A stretch of DNA of 64,000 nucleotides from Nostoc sp. 'Lobaria pulmonaria (5183) cyanobiont' (GCF_002949795.1 NZ_CP026692.1:6897001-6961000), one strand, 5' to 3'. Positions 34,549-44,107 are shown, numbered from the stretch's first letter. The notes: a model not told the origin generated them from the sequence alone. A program made the numbers and translations.

Positions 34549-36840
34549 GTGCGAATTCCGCTAGATTACTACCGAATTTTAGGACTACCGTTAGCGGCAA
34601 GTGATGAACAATTGCGACAGGCATACAGCGATCGCATTGTACAATTGCCACGACGTGAGTATTCTCAGGCAGCAATTTCTTCTCGTAAACAACTCATAGA
34701 AGAAGCTTACGTGGTTTTATCAGATCCAAAACAACGCAGTACCTACGATCAGCTTTATCTTACCCACGCCTATGACCCTGATAACCTTGCTGCTGCCGCA
34801 GTAGCACTGGAAAATCGTCCAGAAAGCACCAAAAGGGGTAGTGATACCCAGAGTCTGGGTATCGAAATTACTCAAGACGAATTAGTGGGCGCTTTATTAA
34901 TTTTGCAAGAGTTGGGGGAATACGAACTTGTACTAAAACTAGGTCGTCCGTACCTGGTAAATAAAAATGGTGCTACAAGTGCAAGAAAGGGCAATAATTT
35001 AGCACATGAAGAAATACATGAAAGTGCTGAACATCCAGATGTTGTTCTCACTGTCGCCCTTGCTTGTCTAGAATTAGGTCGCGAACAGTGGCAACAAGGT
35101 CACTATGAAAATGCCGCTATATCTCTAGAAACTGGTCAAGAACTACTAGTACGCGAAGGGTTGTTCGTCAGTGTCCAGGCAGAAATTCAGGCGGATCTTT
35201 ATAAATTGCGACCATATCGAATTTTGGAGTTGCTGGCACTACCTCAAGAAAAGACTGCCGAACGAAGCCAAGGTTTGGAATTATTGCAAAACCTCTTAGA
35301 AGATCGTGGCGGGATTGATGGCACGAACAATGATGACTCTGGTCTAAATATAGATGACTTTCTGCGATTTATCCAGCAGTTACGCAACCACTTAACAGTC
35401 GCCGAGCAGCACAAGTTATTTGAAGCCCAAAGCAAACGCCCTTCTGCTGTTGCCACTTACTTAGCTGTTTATGCCTTGATAGCGCGGGGATTTGCTCAAC
35501 GGCAACCTGCTTTAATTCGTCAAGCAAGGCAAATGCTCATACGTCTGGGCAAGCGCCAAGATGTACATTTAGAACAGTCTCTATGTGCGTTACTTTTGGG
35601 ACAAACTGAAGAAGCAACTCGGGTTTTAGAACTTAGTCAGGAGTACGAAGCTTTAGCTTTTATTAGAGAAAAATCTCAAGACTCTCCAGATTTGTTACCA
35701 GGGCTATGTCTATATGCAGAACAGTGGTTGCAACATGAAGTATTTCCCCATTTTCGAGATTTAGCAAACCAGCAAGCTTTTCTAAAAGATTACTTTGCTA
35801 ACCAACAGGTACAAGCTTATTTAGAAGCACTGCCAACGGATGCAGAAACAAATAATGAGTGGGCTGTAATTAACCCCCAAAATTTTCCCCAGCCGCAGAC
35901 AAATAATTCGCCTTTCCCTAAGAATTCAAATAGGACTCCAAGGCAATTTAACCACAGCAGAACACCTGACCTAGATTTGCCAGACACACCAGAATATTCA
36001 AACTTCTCACCACCTATGTGGAATTCATCTGGAAGTGTAAAATCAGACATTCCTGCTGCTGAACGGACGAGCAGAGGCACAAAGGAGCATTTGAACGGTT
36101 CAGCTAAAAGTGCTACACCTGCTCATAACCAAAAGCGTCGGCAAAGAAAACCTACTCCATCTGCTATCCGGGAGCGTCTACCGAATAATCGTCCCCATTC
36201 TCGTCGTCCTCGGCGGCGGCGAACTTTTGCTAACACCATCGAAGGGAAAACACGGCTGGTATGGAGAGTGTTTATTTCTCTGGTGAGTCTATTAGTTTTC
36301 TGGGTGTTAGCCACAACAACTTTTGGATGGTTAAAAAATCTGTTTTTTCCTACACGATCTGTACCTAATTCACAGTTGTTTGTACAAATAAATCAACCAC
36401 CAATATCTATTCCCGATCCAAATAGTAAACCACAAGGATTAGATGGTCCTCTAACAGATACAGCGGCAGAGGAAATCATTCGCACTTGGCTATCTACTAA
36501 AGCCGAAGCTTTAGGGCCGAATCATGAGATCAATAATTTAGAGCAGATTTTAACTGGTTCAGCTTTGTCTCAATGGCGGGTGATTGCTCAACAGGATAGG
36601 TCTGACAACCGCTACCGAAAGTACGAGCATAGTCTGAAGGTGGAATCTGTAGATAAAATTGATTTATTTGCAGATCGTGCCGCAGTCGTAGCTACGGTGA
36701 AGGAAGCGACGCAGTTATATGAAAATGGTCAGTTTAAAAACTCTTCTAACGATAATTTGCGAGTTCGGTATGATTTGATTAGACAACAAGGTAAATGGCG
36801 TATTCAGAGTGCATCTGTTGTGAATCAGATAATTAGATAA
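34549..36840 (+). CDS. ftn2: Cell-division protein Ftn2/ZipN (ARC6 homologue)
   Basis: A 763-residue protein, ancestor-type of the chloroplast ARC6 division factor. Residues 1-70 form a divergent J-domain (DYYRILGLPLAASDEQLRQA; no HPD). A long helical cytoplasmic region (about 100-430) follows, where ELVGALLILQELGEYELVL and the ALACLELGREQWQQGHYENA TPR-like part lie. Then come a Pro/Asn/Ser-rich linker, a basic patch (RRPRRRR), one transmembrane helix (about 570-595) and a C-terminal IMS domain (about 645-760, TAAEEIIRTWLSTKAEALG). ARC6-type proteins tether FtsZ filaments to the inner membrane. GTG start at 34549. The missing HPD means it is not an Hsp70 co-chaperone. Confidence 0.95.
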   Translation: MRIPLDYYRILGLPLAASDEQLRQAYSDRIVQLPRREYSQAAISSRKQLIEEAYVVLSDPKQRSTYDQLYLTHAYDPDNLAAAAVALENRPESTKRGSDTQSLGIEITQDELVGALLILQELGEYELVLKLGRPYLVNKNGATSARKGNNLAHEEIHESAEHPDVVLTVALACLELGREQWQQGHYENAAISLETGQELLVREGLFVSVQAEIQADLYKLRPYRILELLALPQEKTAERSQGLELLQNLLEDRGGIDGTNNDDSGLNIDDFLRFIQQLRNHLTVAEQHKLFEAQSKRPSAVATYLAVYALIARGFAQRQPALIRQARQMLIRLGKRQDVHLEQSLCALLLGQTEEATRVLELSQEYEALAFIREKSQDSPDLLPGLCLYAEQWLQHEVFPHFRDLANQQAFLKDYFANQQVQAYLEALPTDAETNNEWAVINPQNFPQPQTNNSPFPKNSNRTPRQFNHSRTPDLDLPDTPEYSNFSPPMWNSSGSVKSDIPAAERTSRGTKEHLNGSAKSATPAHNQKRRQRKPTPSAIRERLPNNRPHSRRPRRRRTFANTIEGKTRLVWRVFISLVSLLVFWVLATTTFGWLKNLFFPTRSVPNSQLFVQINQPPISIPDPNSKPQGLDGPLTDTAAEEIIRTWLSTKAEALGPNHEINNLEQILTGSALSQWRVIAQQDRSDNRYRKYEHSLKVESVDKIDLFADRAAVVATVKEATQLYENGQFKNSSNDNLRVRYDLIRQQGKWRIQSASVVNQIIR

Positions 36841-37281
36841 GGAATAAGAATTAAATAACATACAATTTATGTCTCTGGCTTACCTCACCCTCAATCCCTC
36901 TCCTTATAAAGGAGAGGGAAGCTACATACAGGATGAAGTTTTGCATTTTATTTAATCCGCGTTCCTAAGTTTGGATTTTTAGACGATGTTTACGACGGGC
37001 TGTGGGTTCACAAAATCTTCAGAAAATAGTAAATTAATTTGGTCGGATGTTAGTACTTCTGCCTTGCAAAACGATTGATTCTCATAGGCTTCGGGCTACT
37101 TTATCAAATAGTACTTTGTAAAGAATGTGTAAATTGTAACTTTGTCTCTATGTCTTTAATTTTCTTTATAGCAATAATAATGTAAGCATAAAACTAGAGA
37201 AAGCATTTGTAGCTATGCCAATGCCTTCTACTAGCTGAATTGCTGCTAATTTTTTTACCTGTATGAAAGGTAACAATAAAT
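36841..37281. other. Intergenic stretch with a CCCTCTCC/GGAGAGGG hairpin, no gene seen
   Basis: About 440 bp. A hairpin CCCTCTCCTT/AAGGAGAGGG lies at about 36895-36918, of the same style as the one at about 39512-39535. No coding-like frame. The promoter of the 37282 gene lies in the last part. Confidence 0.5.
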
Positions 37282-37542
37282 ATGGAAGATAACGGAGCAT
37301 TAGGGGCAGGTGCAGTAGGTGCTACCGCAGGTGCGGTAGGTGCTACAGCCGGGACAATTGGTCTAGTTTCAGCCTCCGGTAGCGTTGCAGGTCTGAGTGC
37401 AGCAGGAATAACTTCTGGTTTAGCTGCGATCGGAGGGGGAACAATGGTAGGAGGAATTGTTGTTGCCGCAGCCGCACCAGTTGCAGCAGCAGCAGCAGTC
37501 GGTTGTGGTGCTTACTGGCTTTGGAGAAGATTTATGGATTAA
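37282..37542 (+). CDS. Small Gly/Ala-rich hydrophobic protein with glycine-zipper pattern
   Basis: An 86-residue protein almost wholly made of Gly, Ala, Val, Ile, Ser and Thr. GAVGATAG is repeated (about 10-24), followed by GxxxG-type helices (GSVAGLSAAGITSGLAAIGG and GGIVVAAAAPVAAAAAVG) and an aromatic-basic end, YWLWRRFMD. This layout suggests two or three packed membrane helices. Comparable compositions occur in pore-forming bacteriocins, in glycine-zipper stress proteins and in the IFI6/IFI27 family; I cannot choose between them. The strong terminator 30 nt downstream supports a dedicated transcript. No immunity or export gene is adjacent. Confidence 0.7.
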   Translation: MEDNGALGAGAVGATAGAVGATAGTIGLVSASGSVAGLSAAGITSGLAAIGGGTMVGGIVVAAAAPVAAAAAVGCGAYWLWRRFMD

Positions 37543-37573
37543 AAGGCTCAACAATATATCAACTATTAAAATC

Positions 37574-37600
37574 AAAAGGGTGGTAAAAGCCACCCTTTTT
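37574..37600 (+). terminator. Intrinsic terminator after the Gly/Ala-rich gene
   Basis: AAAAGGGTGG with CCACCCTTTT around a six-base loop, with T-tract; on the other strand it also lies downstream of dhaL and could serve both. Confidence 0.88.
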
Positions 37601-37682
37601 ACTAGCTTATTAATTATACAATAGGTAATATATAGCACTTTAGACTACTTTCCGCACGACTCCTAATTACCCGAACTTGATA

Positions 37683-38318
37683 TTACCTAGAACTTTCCAA
37701 CACCCCTAACAAAATCTTCAACATCAAATAAGCAGAAGTCCCTCCTGGATCTTGATGCCCGATACTCCGTTCTCCCAGGTAGCTAGCCCGTCCCTTTTTC
37801 GCCTGCATCGGTATAGTTTCTTGCAACCCTTTTTGGGCTGCTGCTACGGTCTGTTGCATAGCTTCCACCGTCCTCTTACTTTCTCCTATAGCTTGCCCAA
37901 AAGCGGCTACAGCCGGAGATAGCACATCCACCATTGTTTTGTCTCCTAGTTGCGCTTTACCACGTTGCAGCACGCCGTCTAAGCCTGCTTGAAGTATTCC
38001 TAAAACATCTTGTTCTGTTAATTCTTGCTTACCAACAACTGCTGTACTTGCTCGCAAAAACCAGGTGCCATAAAGAGGACCACTAGCACCGCCAATAGAA
38101 GAAATTAGGGTCATACTCACAACTTTAAGAATGCTGCTGATGTCCTTATCTGTAAGAGTTGGTAACTGAGCACTTACTTTTTTGAAGCCGCGATCCATAT
38201 TGATCCCGTGGTCAGCATCTCCGATCGCAGCATCTAATTCTGTCAAATATGCTTTATTCTGCTCTATCTCGGTTGCATAAGCCTGCAACCATTGTAATAT
38301 CTGCGCTTGAGTCACCAT
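37683..38318 (-). CDS. dhaL: Dihydroxyacetone kinase nucleotide-binding subunit
   Basis: A 211-residue all-helical subunit that holds the nucleotide for DhaK. The Mg-binding motif is IGDADHGINMDRGF (about 27-40), and SSIGGASGPLYGTWF and GAKQLGDKTMVD-type segments (here KAQLGDKTMVDVLSP) follow as in DhaL. It ends with RSIGHQDPGGTSAYLML. In PTS-type systems DhaL-ADP is rephosphorylated by DhaM. No dhaM is visible here, so exchange with free ATP or another donor is implied. It is downstream of dhaK with 31 bp between, filled by a TTCGTAA-type repeat. Confidence 0.93.
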   Translation of the reverse strand: MVTQAQILQWLQAYATEIEQNKAYLTELDAAIGDADHGINMDRGFKKVSAQLPTLTDKDISSILKVVSMTLISSIGGASGPLYGTWFLRASTAVVGKQELTEQDVLGILQAGLDGVLQRGKAQLGDKTMVDVLSPAVAAFGQAIGESKRTVEAMQQTVAAAQKGLQETIPMQAKKGRASYLGERSIGHQDPGGTSAYLMLKILLGVLESSR

Positions 38319-38349
38319 ATCAACATAATTCGTAATTCGTAATTTGTAA

Positions 38350-39426
38350 TTATGAAATTCCCCAACGCCAACTTGGCGTTTTTACTGGTGCATCCCATAG
38401 CCTGATCATCTCATCATCTAATTTCAGCAAGGTAATAGAGCAACCTTGCATTTCTAGAGATGTGATGTAAGAACCTATCAAGTTTCGCACAATTTGCAAT
38501 TCTTGCTGTTCGCAGATTTGGGCGAGTTTGCGATAAACAATATACAGTTCCGAAACCGGAGTTCCACCCATACTATTGACAAAAGCTAACAGGCGATCGC
38601 CTTTGGCAAATGGTAGACTTGTTAGCTCTACATCTACCCATTCTTCTTTGTCTTCATCCCACTCGCGCAGTGTGCGGCTGTATGCTGCATCCTCAATAAG
38701 CGATCGCGTCAAAATTTCGGTAATCTCATCTACTGATTTTATGGTTGTACGTTCTGTTCCTGGTTCCCCGTGGATACCGATACCTAATTCGATTTCGCGA
38801 TCGCTTAATTCAAATGTCGGCGTTCCATTAGCTGGTACTGTACAAGACGTTAGAGCAATTCCCATACTCCGCCCATTCAGATTTACTCGGCGACATAAAT
38901 TTGCTATTTGTGGCAAATCATACCCTGCCTCAGCCGCCGCGCCACAAATCTTTTCCGCCAGTATTGTTGTTCCCACACCCCGCCGTCCTTGGGTATAAAG
39001 ACTATCTTTTACTGCTACATCGTCATCAATTAAAATATTTAGCGATCGAATGCCTTCACCACGGGCTAACTCCGTTGCCATCTCAAAGTTCATCACATCG
39101 CCACTGTAATTTTTGACGATATAAAGGATACCTGAGCCTCCATCTACTTGCTTGGCTGCTTCTAGCATTTGGTCAGGAGTCGGTGAAGTGAAAACCTCAC
39201 CAGGACAAGCTGCATCCAGCATTCCTCTGCCCACAAAGCCAGCGTGCATTGGTTCATGTCCACTGCCACCACCTGAAATAATTGCTACTTTACCCAGAAT
39301 AGGTGCATTGGCTCGATAGACAAAGGCAGGATCGTAGTTCAGTTTAATTAAATCGGAATGAGCCGCCGCCATACCTTCTAGACTTTCTTGCACAAAGTCT
39401 TCCGGCTTGTTGATCAGCTTTTTCAT
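38350..39426 (-). CDS. dhaK: Dihydroxyacetone kinase substrate-binding subunit
   Basis: A 358-residue subunit that binds dihydroxyacetone covalently as a hemiaminal through a His. The active His lies in ELGIGIHGEPGTERT, and the second conserved His in SGGGSGHEPMHAGFVG. It begins MKKLINKPEDFVQESLEGMA, as in other DhaK proteins, and length is typical. It forms an operon with dhaL. The product, dihydroxyacetone phosphate, feeds directly into the Fba reaction. Confidence 0.94.
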   Translation of the reverse strand: MKKLINKPEDFVQESLEGMAAAHSDLIKLNYDPAFVYRANAPILGKVAIISGGGSGHEPMHAGFVGRGMLDAACPGEVFTSPTPDQMLEAAKQVDGGSGILYIVKNYSGDVMNFEMATELARGEGIRSLNILIDDDVAVKDSLYTQGRRGVGTTILAEKICGAAAEAGYDLPQIANLCRRVNLNGRSMGIALTSCTVPANGTPTFELSDREIELGIGIHGEPGTERTTIKSVDEITEILTRSLIEDAAYSRTLREWDEDKEEWVDVELTSLPFAKGDRLLAFVNSMGGTPVSELYIVYRKLAQICEQQELQIVRNLIGSYITSLEMQGCSITLLKLDDEMIRLWDAPVKTPSWRWGIS

Positions 39427-39487
39427 AATCTGTGTTTGGTTAAAAGGGTGCTAAAACCCAGGTTATAGCGATCGCTGGTTTGTATGC

Positions 39488-39575
39488 AATACAGTCTGAC
39501 CTCTCTCTAAATCTCTCTCCTAAAAGGAGAGAGACTTTGAATTTCCCCCTTCCCGACACGGGAAGGGGGTTAGGG
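39488..39575. repeat. Two hairpin-forming dispersed repeats upstream of dhaK
   Basis: TCTCTCTCCT/AGGAGAGAGA at about 39510-39533 and CCCCCTTCCC/GGGAAGGGGG at about 39544-39568. Both are common Nostoc-type intergenic hairpins. They lie between dhaK and the metallo-beta-lactamase gene and could end the upstream transcript. Confidence 0.65.
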
Positions 39576-39628
39576 GGTTACGTTTTCCTGGGCTTTTCGA
39601 CATGACCTGAAAAGTCAGTTATTTAATG

Positions 39629-40504
39629 TCAATTCAAAGATTCCATCAGCTCAATACACTTGTGCATCTGCTGGTGCATGGTTTCCCTATCAGCATGAAA
39701 CCTTCGCCCATGACCTGGTAGTACCCACTCAAAAGAGTAATTAGCCAAGTTACGCATTGATTTAGTCTGTTCTGACCAAGAATACCAGCAGAAATCGCGG
39801 AATGCAGCCAGTTGGTGCAAGCTTTCTGACCAAGCGAGATGATCGCCAGTGAACAGAAACTTATTTTTGTAGAGTAAAACAGTTTGTCCTTTGGTGTGAC
39901 CGGGAACTGGGATAATTAATAAATCTGGAGTCAAGGCTAATGGTTCAAAACTAGTTAGCTGTATTTCTACGTTGCGAGTATCCGCAGTAATATCATCAAT
40001 GTGAAGGATGCGATCGCACTGAAAATGTTCAGCAAACTTTTGATGATCTGCGACATCATCCTTATGAGTTAGGTACATATAACGAATTGGTCCCAGTTCC
40101 TCTAAACGCTTGACTAAAGGCGGCGTAAAGCGGGGAGAATCCACTAAAATATTACCTTCTGGAAGTTGAATTAAATAGCTAGCAGCACCATAAGATTTTT
40201 CGGAATGATAGCCGCAATGGTAAATATTTTCTGCTACTAATATTGGAAACTTTTCTTGAGCAACTTTGATATCTTTTGGTTTCTCAACTGTACCAATAGA
40301 ACTAGTAGGACAAGCTAAAAGTGCTTCAAGGGCTGCTAATCTTTCTGTATTATTCGTAGGTTGATGATAAACCACCGACTGTTCATCGACACGAGAAAAT
40401 ACTTCAGGAGTCATCCAGCGACAGGTATCACAATCAATACAGGTAGTATCTACATAAAAATCGCCGTTGACATTTTGGGAGCGACGTTGATTTAAATGAG
40501 CCAT
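39629..40504 (-). CDS. 4Fe-4S ferredoxin-like domain fused to a metallo-beta-lactamase fold hydrolase
   Basis: A 291-residue protein. The N-terminal 80 residues have ferredoxin-type cysteines, CIDCDTC (22-28) plus LACPTSSIG, enough to bind one 4Fe-4S cluster, in the style of single-cluster ferredoxins. From about 95 an MBL fold follows: NILVDSPRF, THKDDVADHQKF (variant of the HxHxDH metal motif with T-H-K-D-D-x-x-D-H), PVPGHTKGQTVLL, FTGDHLAWS and WVLPGHGRRFH. MBL proteins with redox partners include flavodiiron-like and persulfide-related enzymes. The substrate is unknown. A decayed copy of this gene and its promoter lies at 43478-44192. Confidence 0.88.
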   Translation of the reverse strand: MAHLNQRRSQNVNGDFYVDTTCIDCDTCRWMTPEVFSRVDEQSVVYHQPTNNTERLAALEALLACPTSSIGTVEKPKDIKVAQEKFPILVAENIYHCGYHSEKSYGAASYLIQLPEGNILVDSPRFTPPLVKRLEELGPIRYMYLTHKDDVADHQKFAEHFQCDRILHIDDITADTRNVEIQLTSFEPLALTPDLLIIPVPGHTKGQTVLLYKNKFLFTGDHLAWSESLHQLAAFRDFCWYSWSEQTKSMRNLANYSFEWVLPGHGRRFHADRETMHQQMHKCIELMESLN

Positions 40505-40807
40505 ATTAATCCTTTTGCTTCCAGGTGCTTGCTGGGGAGCGATAAACCTTATATCCCTACGCTAGCAAAAGTAACTTGAGACTGTAGACACTATTAGAAG
40601 TAAATCTGCTCAAAAATATAAAGACTCGTGAAACCCAGTAAGCAGAAAATGAAAAACTTAACATAGACACCATCTGCTTAAAGAGCATCCTAAACAATCA
40701 ACTACTTTTAATATTCATGCACTAGAAAGAGCATTTCCTACTTTTTGAGGTGGAGAAGGAAGAAAGTTGATATTTAGTTTTGGGAATATTGAATAGTTGT
40801 TTCGCGC
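40505..40807. other. Upstream region of the ferredoxin-MBL gene
   Basis: About 300 bp with no gene. The first 85 bp are duplicated upstream of the pseudogene copy (about 44108-44192), including AGCAAAAGT and ACTGTAGAC, which marks them as part of the original promoter unit. Confidence 0.55.
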
Positions 40808-41272
40808 TTAGAGCGAATCTACTCCAAATTCCTGCGGACGATGGCGAACCGCCGTATAGGCTTTCATTGGTGGCAATTCTGGTCGTCTTAAAAACCAGTT
40901 TTCTGAGGCATCAGAGCCGTAATTAAATCCCACTATTACCACATACTCTTCCTTGGGCTTATAGGTGTCAATCACATTAAACAACTCAGCATATTCGATC
41001 GGCTGTTGTTTCGCCGCTTGCGAGAGCATCATCATCTTCCAGGGTTCACTTCTTTGCGCCACATAATGAACCTTGCTCCCGATCGCAGATGGACTTTCTG
41101 TGATTGAAAAGTCGTTGCCACCGGAATGCTGGATATTTACGACTTTGTGAAGATACAGATAACCCCGACCAGAGTGCTGATAGAACTTCCACGCTTGGGC
41201 GCTAAACAGAACTTCACATTCATCAATGATGTTTCTTGCGATTTCGACTCTTAGTTCACGTTCAGGTGTCAT
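40808..41272 (-). CDS. Hypothetical protein of unknown function
   Basis: A 154-residue soluble protein, start at ATG 41272 (MTPERELRVEIARNIIDECE) in preference to the TTG at 41290. It contains no transmembrane segment, metal motif or repeat that I recognise. The sequence is of mixed alpha/beta composition with a WFLRRPELPPMKAYTAVRHRP C-terminal part that is basic and aromatic. It lies at the edge of a region with transposase debris. Not identified. Confidence 0.55.
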   Translation of the reverse strand: MTPERELRVEIARNIIDECEVLFSAQAWKFYQHSGRGYLYLHKVVNIQHSGGNDFSITESPSAIGSKVHYVAQRSEPWKMMMLSQAAKQQPIEYAELFNVIDTYKPKEEYVVIVGFNYGSDASENWFLRRPELPPMKAYTAVRHRPQEFGVDSL

Positions 41273-41548
41273 GTTAGTTGACCCATGCAATTGTCAGGCT
41301 TCTTGCCCTCATTTATCATGGTAACAAAAGACAAATAGACTATTTTGGCTCCTTTTGAAAACCATGCTGGTGAAGTAGTAATTACTTGCTGCCAATGGCC
41401 TTGTGCTGCCTAATGATTTTGATCGTTTGCCAGTTCGAGTGTTAGAAGATAGCTGGTATCGAGACAAATCTTACGGGTTGGCATAGAGATAGCGATCATG
41501 ATGGATTGAAGCGTCCTCAATCAAATCGGTAATCGGCTCTTTGCCTAA

Positions 41549-41731
41549 TTGCAGGATCGGAATAGTCCCCAAATGAATCGGATTGAAGATGAATGGTTGC
41601 ATCTCAGGCGTGACGAGCTTGCTGGTCAAGTTTTTGAGGATGAATATGAATTAGCGATCGCTATTATTAATGGTATAAATAACCGAGCTAACCACCGACA
41701 GTATCAAGTTGAGCGTTTTACATTTAATTAG
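41549..41731 (+). pseudogene. C-terminal remnant of an IS630-like transposase
   Basis: The frame contains SPQMNRIEDEWLHLRRDELA and GQVFEDEYELAIAI followed by YQVERFTFN, which matches how IS630-type DDE transposases end (last acidic residue in the NxIExxW motif). The upstream two thirds are missing and no terminal inverted repeats are seen. Just before it, 41382-41485 holds another orphan coding-like piece (VLPNDFDRLPVRVLEDSWYR) that I cannot assign. Confidence 0.65.
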
Positions 41732-41746
41732 GTTGACCTACTTATC

Positions 41747-42040
41747 TTATGGCTCATTTGTGTTACGATTGCGCGGGATTTTGCCATTCAGATTGGTTAA
41801 GACACTCCCTTCAGCAGGAATACCCATAGCACCATTCTTTTGGGGTCGCACCTGCTCCTGATAGTTTCCAGAGAAATGATAGCGATCCTGATGCTCTCCA
41901 GAGAAGTGAAAATGATACTCTACTCCGCCTACTTTTCCTTCAGGGTAATCCGTTTGAAAGCGATCGCACATTCGTATATTGCCGAGCGAGATTTTTAACC
42001 CATCCCGCAGCTGAATATATACGCCAGTAGCCTTGAGCAA
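41747..42040 (-). CDS. Hypothetical ORF, possibly a gene fragment
   Basis: A 97-codon frame opening at TTG, without a ribosome-binding site. It reads like a fragment: it begins in mid-domain style (LLKATGVYIQLRDGLKISLG), and the frame is open upstream for seven more codons to a stop at 42059. It contains a duplicated HFSGEHQDRYHFSGNYQEQ pattern. Not recognised. Between the IS630 remnant and the PepSY gene, so it may be debris of an insertion. Confidence 0.3.
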   Translation of the reverse strand: MLKATGVYIQLRDGLKISLGNIRMCDRFQTDYPEGKVGGVEYHFHFSGEHQDRYHFSGNYQEQVRPQKNGAMGIPAEGSVLTNLNGKIPRNRNTNEP

Positions 42041-42067
42041 AGAATGGCGGACACTGTGTTATGACAT

Positions 42068-43213
42068 CTAAAGCATCACCTCAGCTGCCACGTTGACCTC
42101 TCGTTGAGTGCCCACTTTCACCCGACGGCGATACCACCACATCACAACACCTGTCACCATCAGCACGGTAGGAGCCAGACCCACAAACACATACAAAACC
42201 TGCGTCAGCCGTCCACCGAAGGTGCCAAAATGCACAGAGCCAAACTGATTCAAAATGGCTTCGGCACGCGAGGGTTTAACGCCATCATTAATCTGAATCA
42301 CCTTGCCTGTGAATTGATCGAGATAGACTTGCGTTCTCCCATATTGACCTGTTTCTTGAGCCTGCTTTTTGCCCACCCGAAATGGTTCTTCCTGTTTATT
42401 AGCAAAAGAAACGTAGGTAGTAGTAGCATTGGGAACGGCGGTATCGGCTCGTTGTAGCAGGTCTTTGATCGCCAAGGGTTGCTGAAGAGAAATCGGTTTA
42501 GAAACTGGCTCTGCGGGTTTTGGTGTCAGGGTTGCAGCATAAATGATATCAGTCACCTTTGCTTGAGGAATGTTCCAGGCAAAACCGGTGAAGCCAATGA
42601 AGCCAAGAAAGACGGCGGTGATAATACCTGCTACTTTGTGAATATCAAAATTCGTGCGTTTGATATGAGCCTTCTGCCATTTGATTTTGAATCCAGCAAT
42701 CAATTTGCGCCAACCGGGCCAGAGGATGATACCCGTGATGCTAAGGATCAGAGTTAGAAGGGCAACAATACCCATGATCCATTGGCCTATATCGCCTGCT
42801 AAGAGTTTGTAATGCAGGCTATAAATGCTGCCAATCCAACTGGTTTCCCACTGGCGATCGCCCATTACTTGCCCTGTGTATGGGTTCACAAACACATACC
42901 AAACGCGATCGGCTGCATCATTCAACCACACCTGGTAAGGTTGATCGATGTGTTCTGGCAAGCTGACACCGCCAATAGTCAAGCCTTTGGAGGCGTAGGC
43001 AGTTTTCACAGTGTCTGCGATCGCGTGAATTGAAACTCGCTCTTTAGCGGGGATGATGCGACCAAACCGTTGTGCTAGAACAATGCCATCGATTTCGTGC
43101 CAGAAAACCAGTACACTGCCCGTCAATCCAGCGATGCAGAGTAGAGTGCCACCGATTAAACCGAGCCAGCGATGCAGGTGAAATGCAGTATTGCGAATCG
43201 TTCTTGCATTCAT
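42068..43213 (-). CDS. PepSY-associated transmembrane protein (PiuB-like, iron-uptake linked)
   Basis: A 381-residue membrane protein of the PepSY_TM family with four predicted helices (about 17-38, 148-170, 196-218, 345-366) and large extracytoplasmic PepSY parts between helices 1-2 and 3-4. Start features are FHLHRWLGLIGGTLLCIAGL; FDIHKVAGIITAVFLGFIGF is helix 3; the C-terminal basic loop is YRRRVKVG. Conserved His in helices 1 and 3 could hold haem or metal. Such genes commonly sit beside TonB siderophore receptors and are iron-regulated, but no receptor is next to this one. It may be the survivor of a lost uptake cluster. Confidence 0.9.
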   Translation of the reverse strand: MNARTIRNTAFHLHRWLGLIGGTLLCIAGLTGSVLVFWHEIDGIVLAQRFGRIIPAKERVSIHAIADTVKTAYASKGLTIGGVSLPEHIDQPYQVWLNDAADRVWYVFVNPYTGQVMGDRQWETSWIGSIYSLHYKLLAGDIGQWIMGIVALLTLILSITGIILWPGWRKLIAGFKIKWQKAHIKRTNFDIHKVAGIITAVFLGFIGFTGFAWNIPQAKVTDIIYAATLTPKPAEPVSKPISLQQPLAIKDLLQRADTAVPNATTTYVSFANKQEEPFRVGKKQAQETGQYGRTQVYLDQFTGKVIQINDGVKPSRAEAILNQFGSVHFGTFGGRLTQVLYVFVGLAPTVLMVTGVVMWWYRRRVKVGTQREVNVAAEVML

Positions 43214-43477
43214 GGTAGACCCTTCTCAAAAACTTAATCCTGTGCCCTTGTCACAGAGCTAGCAAACCAGATTGTGATAATTTAAAGCTAAATGAGAATT
43301 AATTCTATCAGAACTTACGCATTGTCAACAACTCAATCCTGTACCCTTGTGACGGAGCAGCAAGGGACTTCCAACTAAAAAAATACCCATCACTTTGGTG
43401 AGCAGGGGAAGCAGGGGAGGAAGAATCTAACGATCGTCTTCGCTCACAAAATTGAATAATTTAATTTCTGGAAGTCC

Positions 43478-44107
43478 CTAAAACAGTTTGTCCTTTGGTG
43501 TGACCGGGAACTGGGATAATTAATAAATCTGGAGTCAAGGCAAGTGGTTCAAAACCAGTTATCTGTATTTATACATTGCGAGTAGCCGCAGTAATATCAT
43601 CAATGTGGAGGATGCGATCGCACTGAAAATGCTCGGCAAACTTTTGACGATCTGCCACATCATCCTTATGAGTTAGGTACATATAACGAATTGATCCCAG
43701 TTCTTCTAAACGCTTAACTAAAGACGGCGTAAAGCGGGGAGAATCCACCAAAATGTTCCCTTCTGGAAGTTGAATTAAATAGCTAGCAGCACCATAAGAT
43801 TTTTCAGAATGATAGCCGCAGTGGTAAATATTTTCTCCTGCTAATATTGGAAACTGTTGTTGAGCAACTGTGATATCTTTTGGTTTTTAACTGTGCCAAT
43901 AGAATTAGTAGGACATGCCAAAAGTGCTTAAAGTGCTGCGAATCTTTCTGCATCATTCATTGGTTGATGATAAACCGCTGACTGTTCATCAACACGATAA
44001 AACACTTCAGCAGTCATCCAGCGACAGGTATCACAATCAATACAGGTAGTGTCTACATAAAAATCGCCGTTAACATTTTGGGAGCGACACTGATTTAAAT
44101 GAGCCAT
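43478..44107 (-). pseudogene. Decayed duplicate of the ferredoxin-MBL gene
   Basis: Strong DNA similarity to 39873-40504 from the start codon (44107) down to 43480, where similarity breaks off abruptly after the region encoding TKGQTVL. It carries a stop in the ferredoxin part (FAAL-stop-ALLACP in place of LAALEALLACP), a one-base deletion near 43888 and a stop after RNV at about 43575. The promoter segment is duplicated as well, to about 44192. The last 90 codons of the parent are missing. Confidence 0.92.

Noticed and set aside
43569..43751. Short intact MBL protein
   Set aside because: It is an undamaged stretch between two stops in the decayed duplicate of the 39629 gene.
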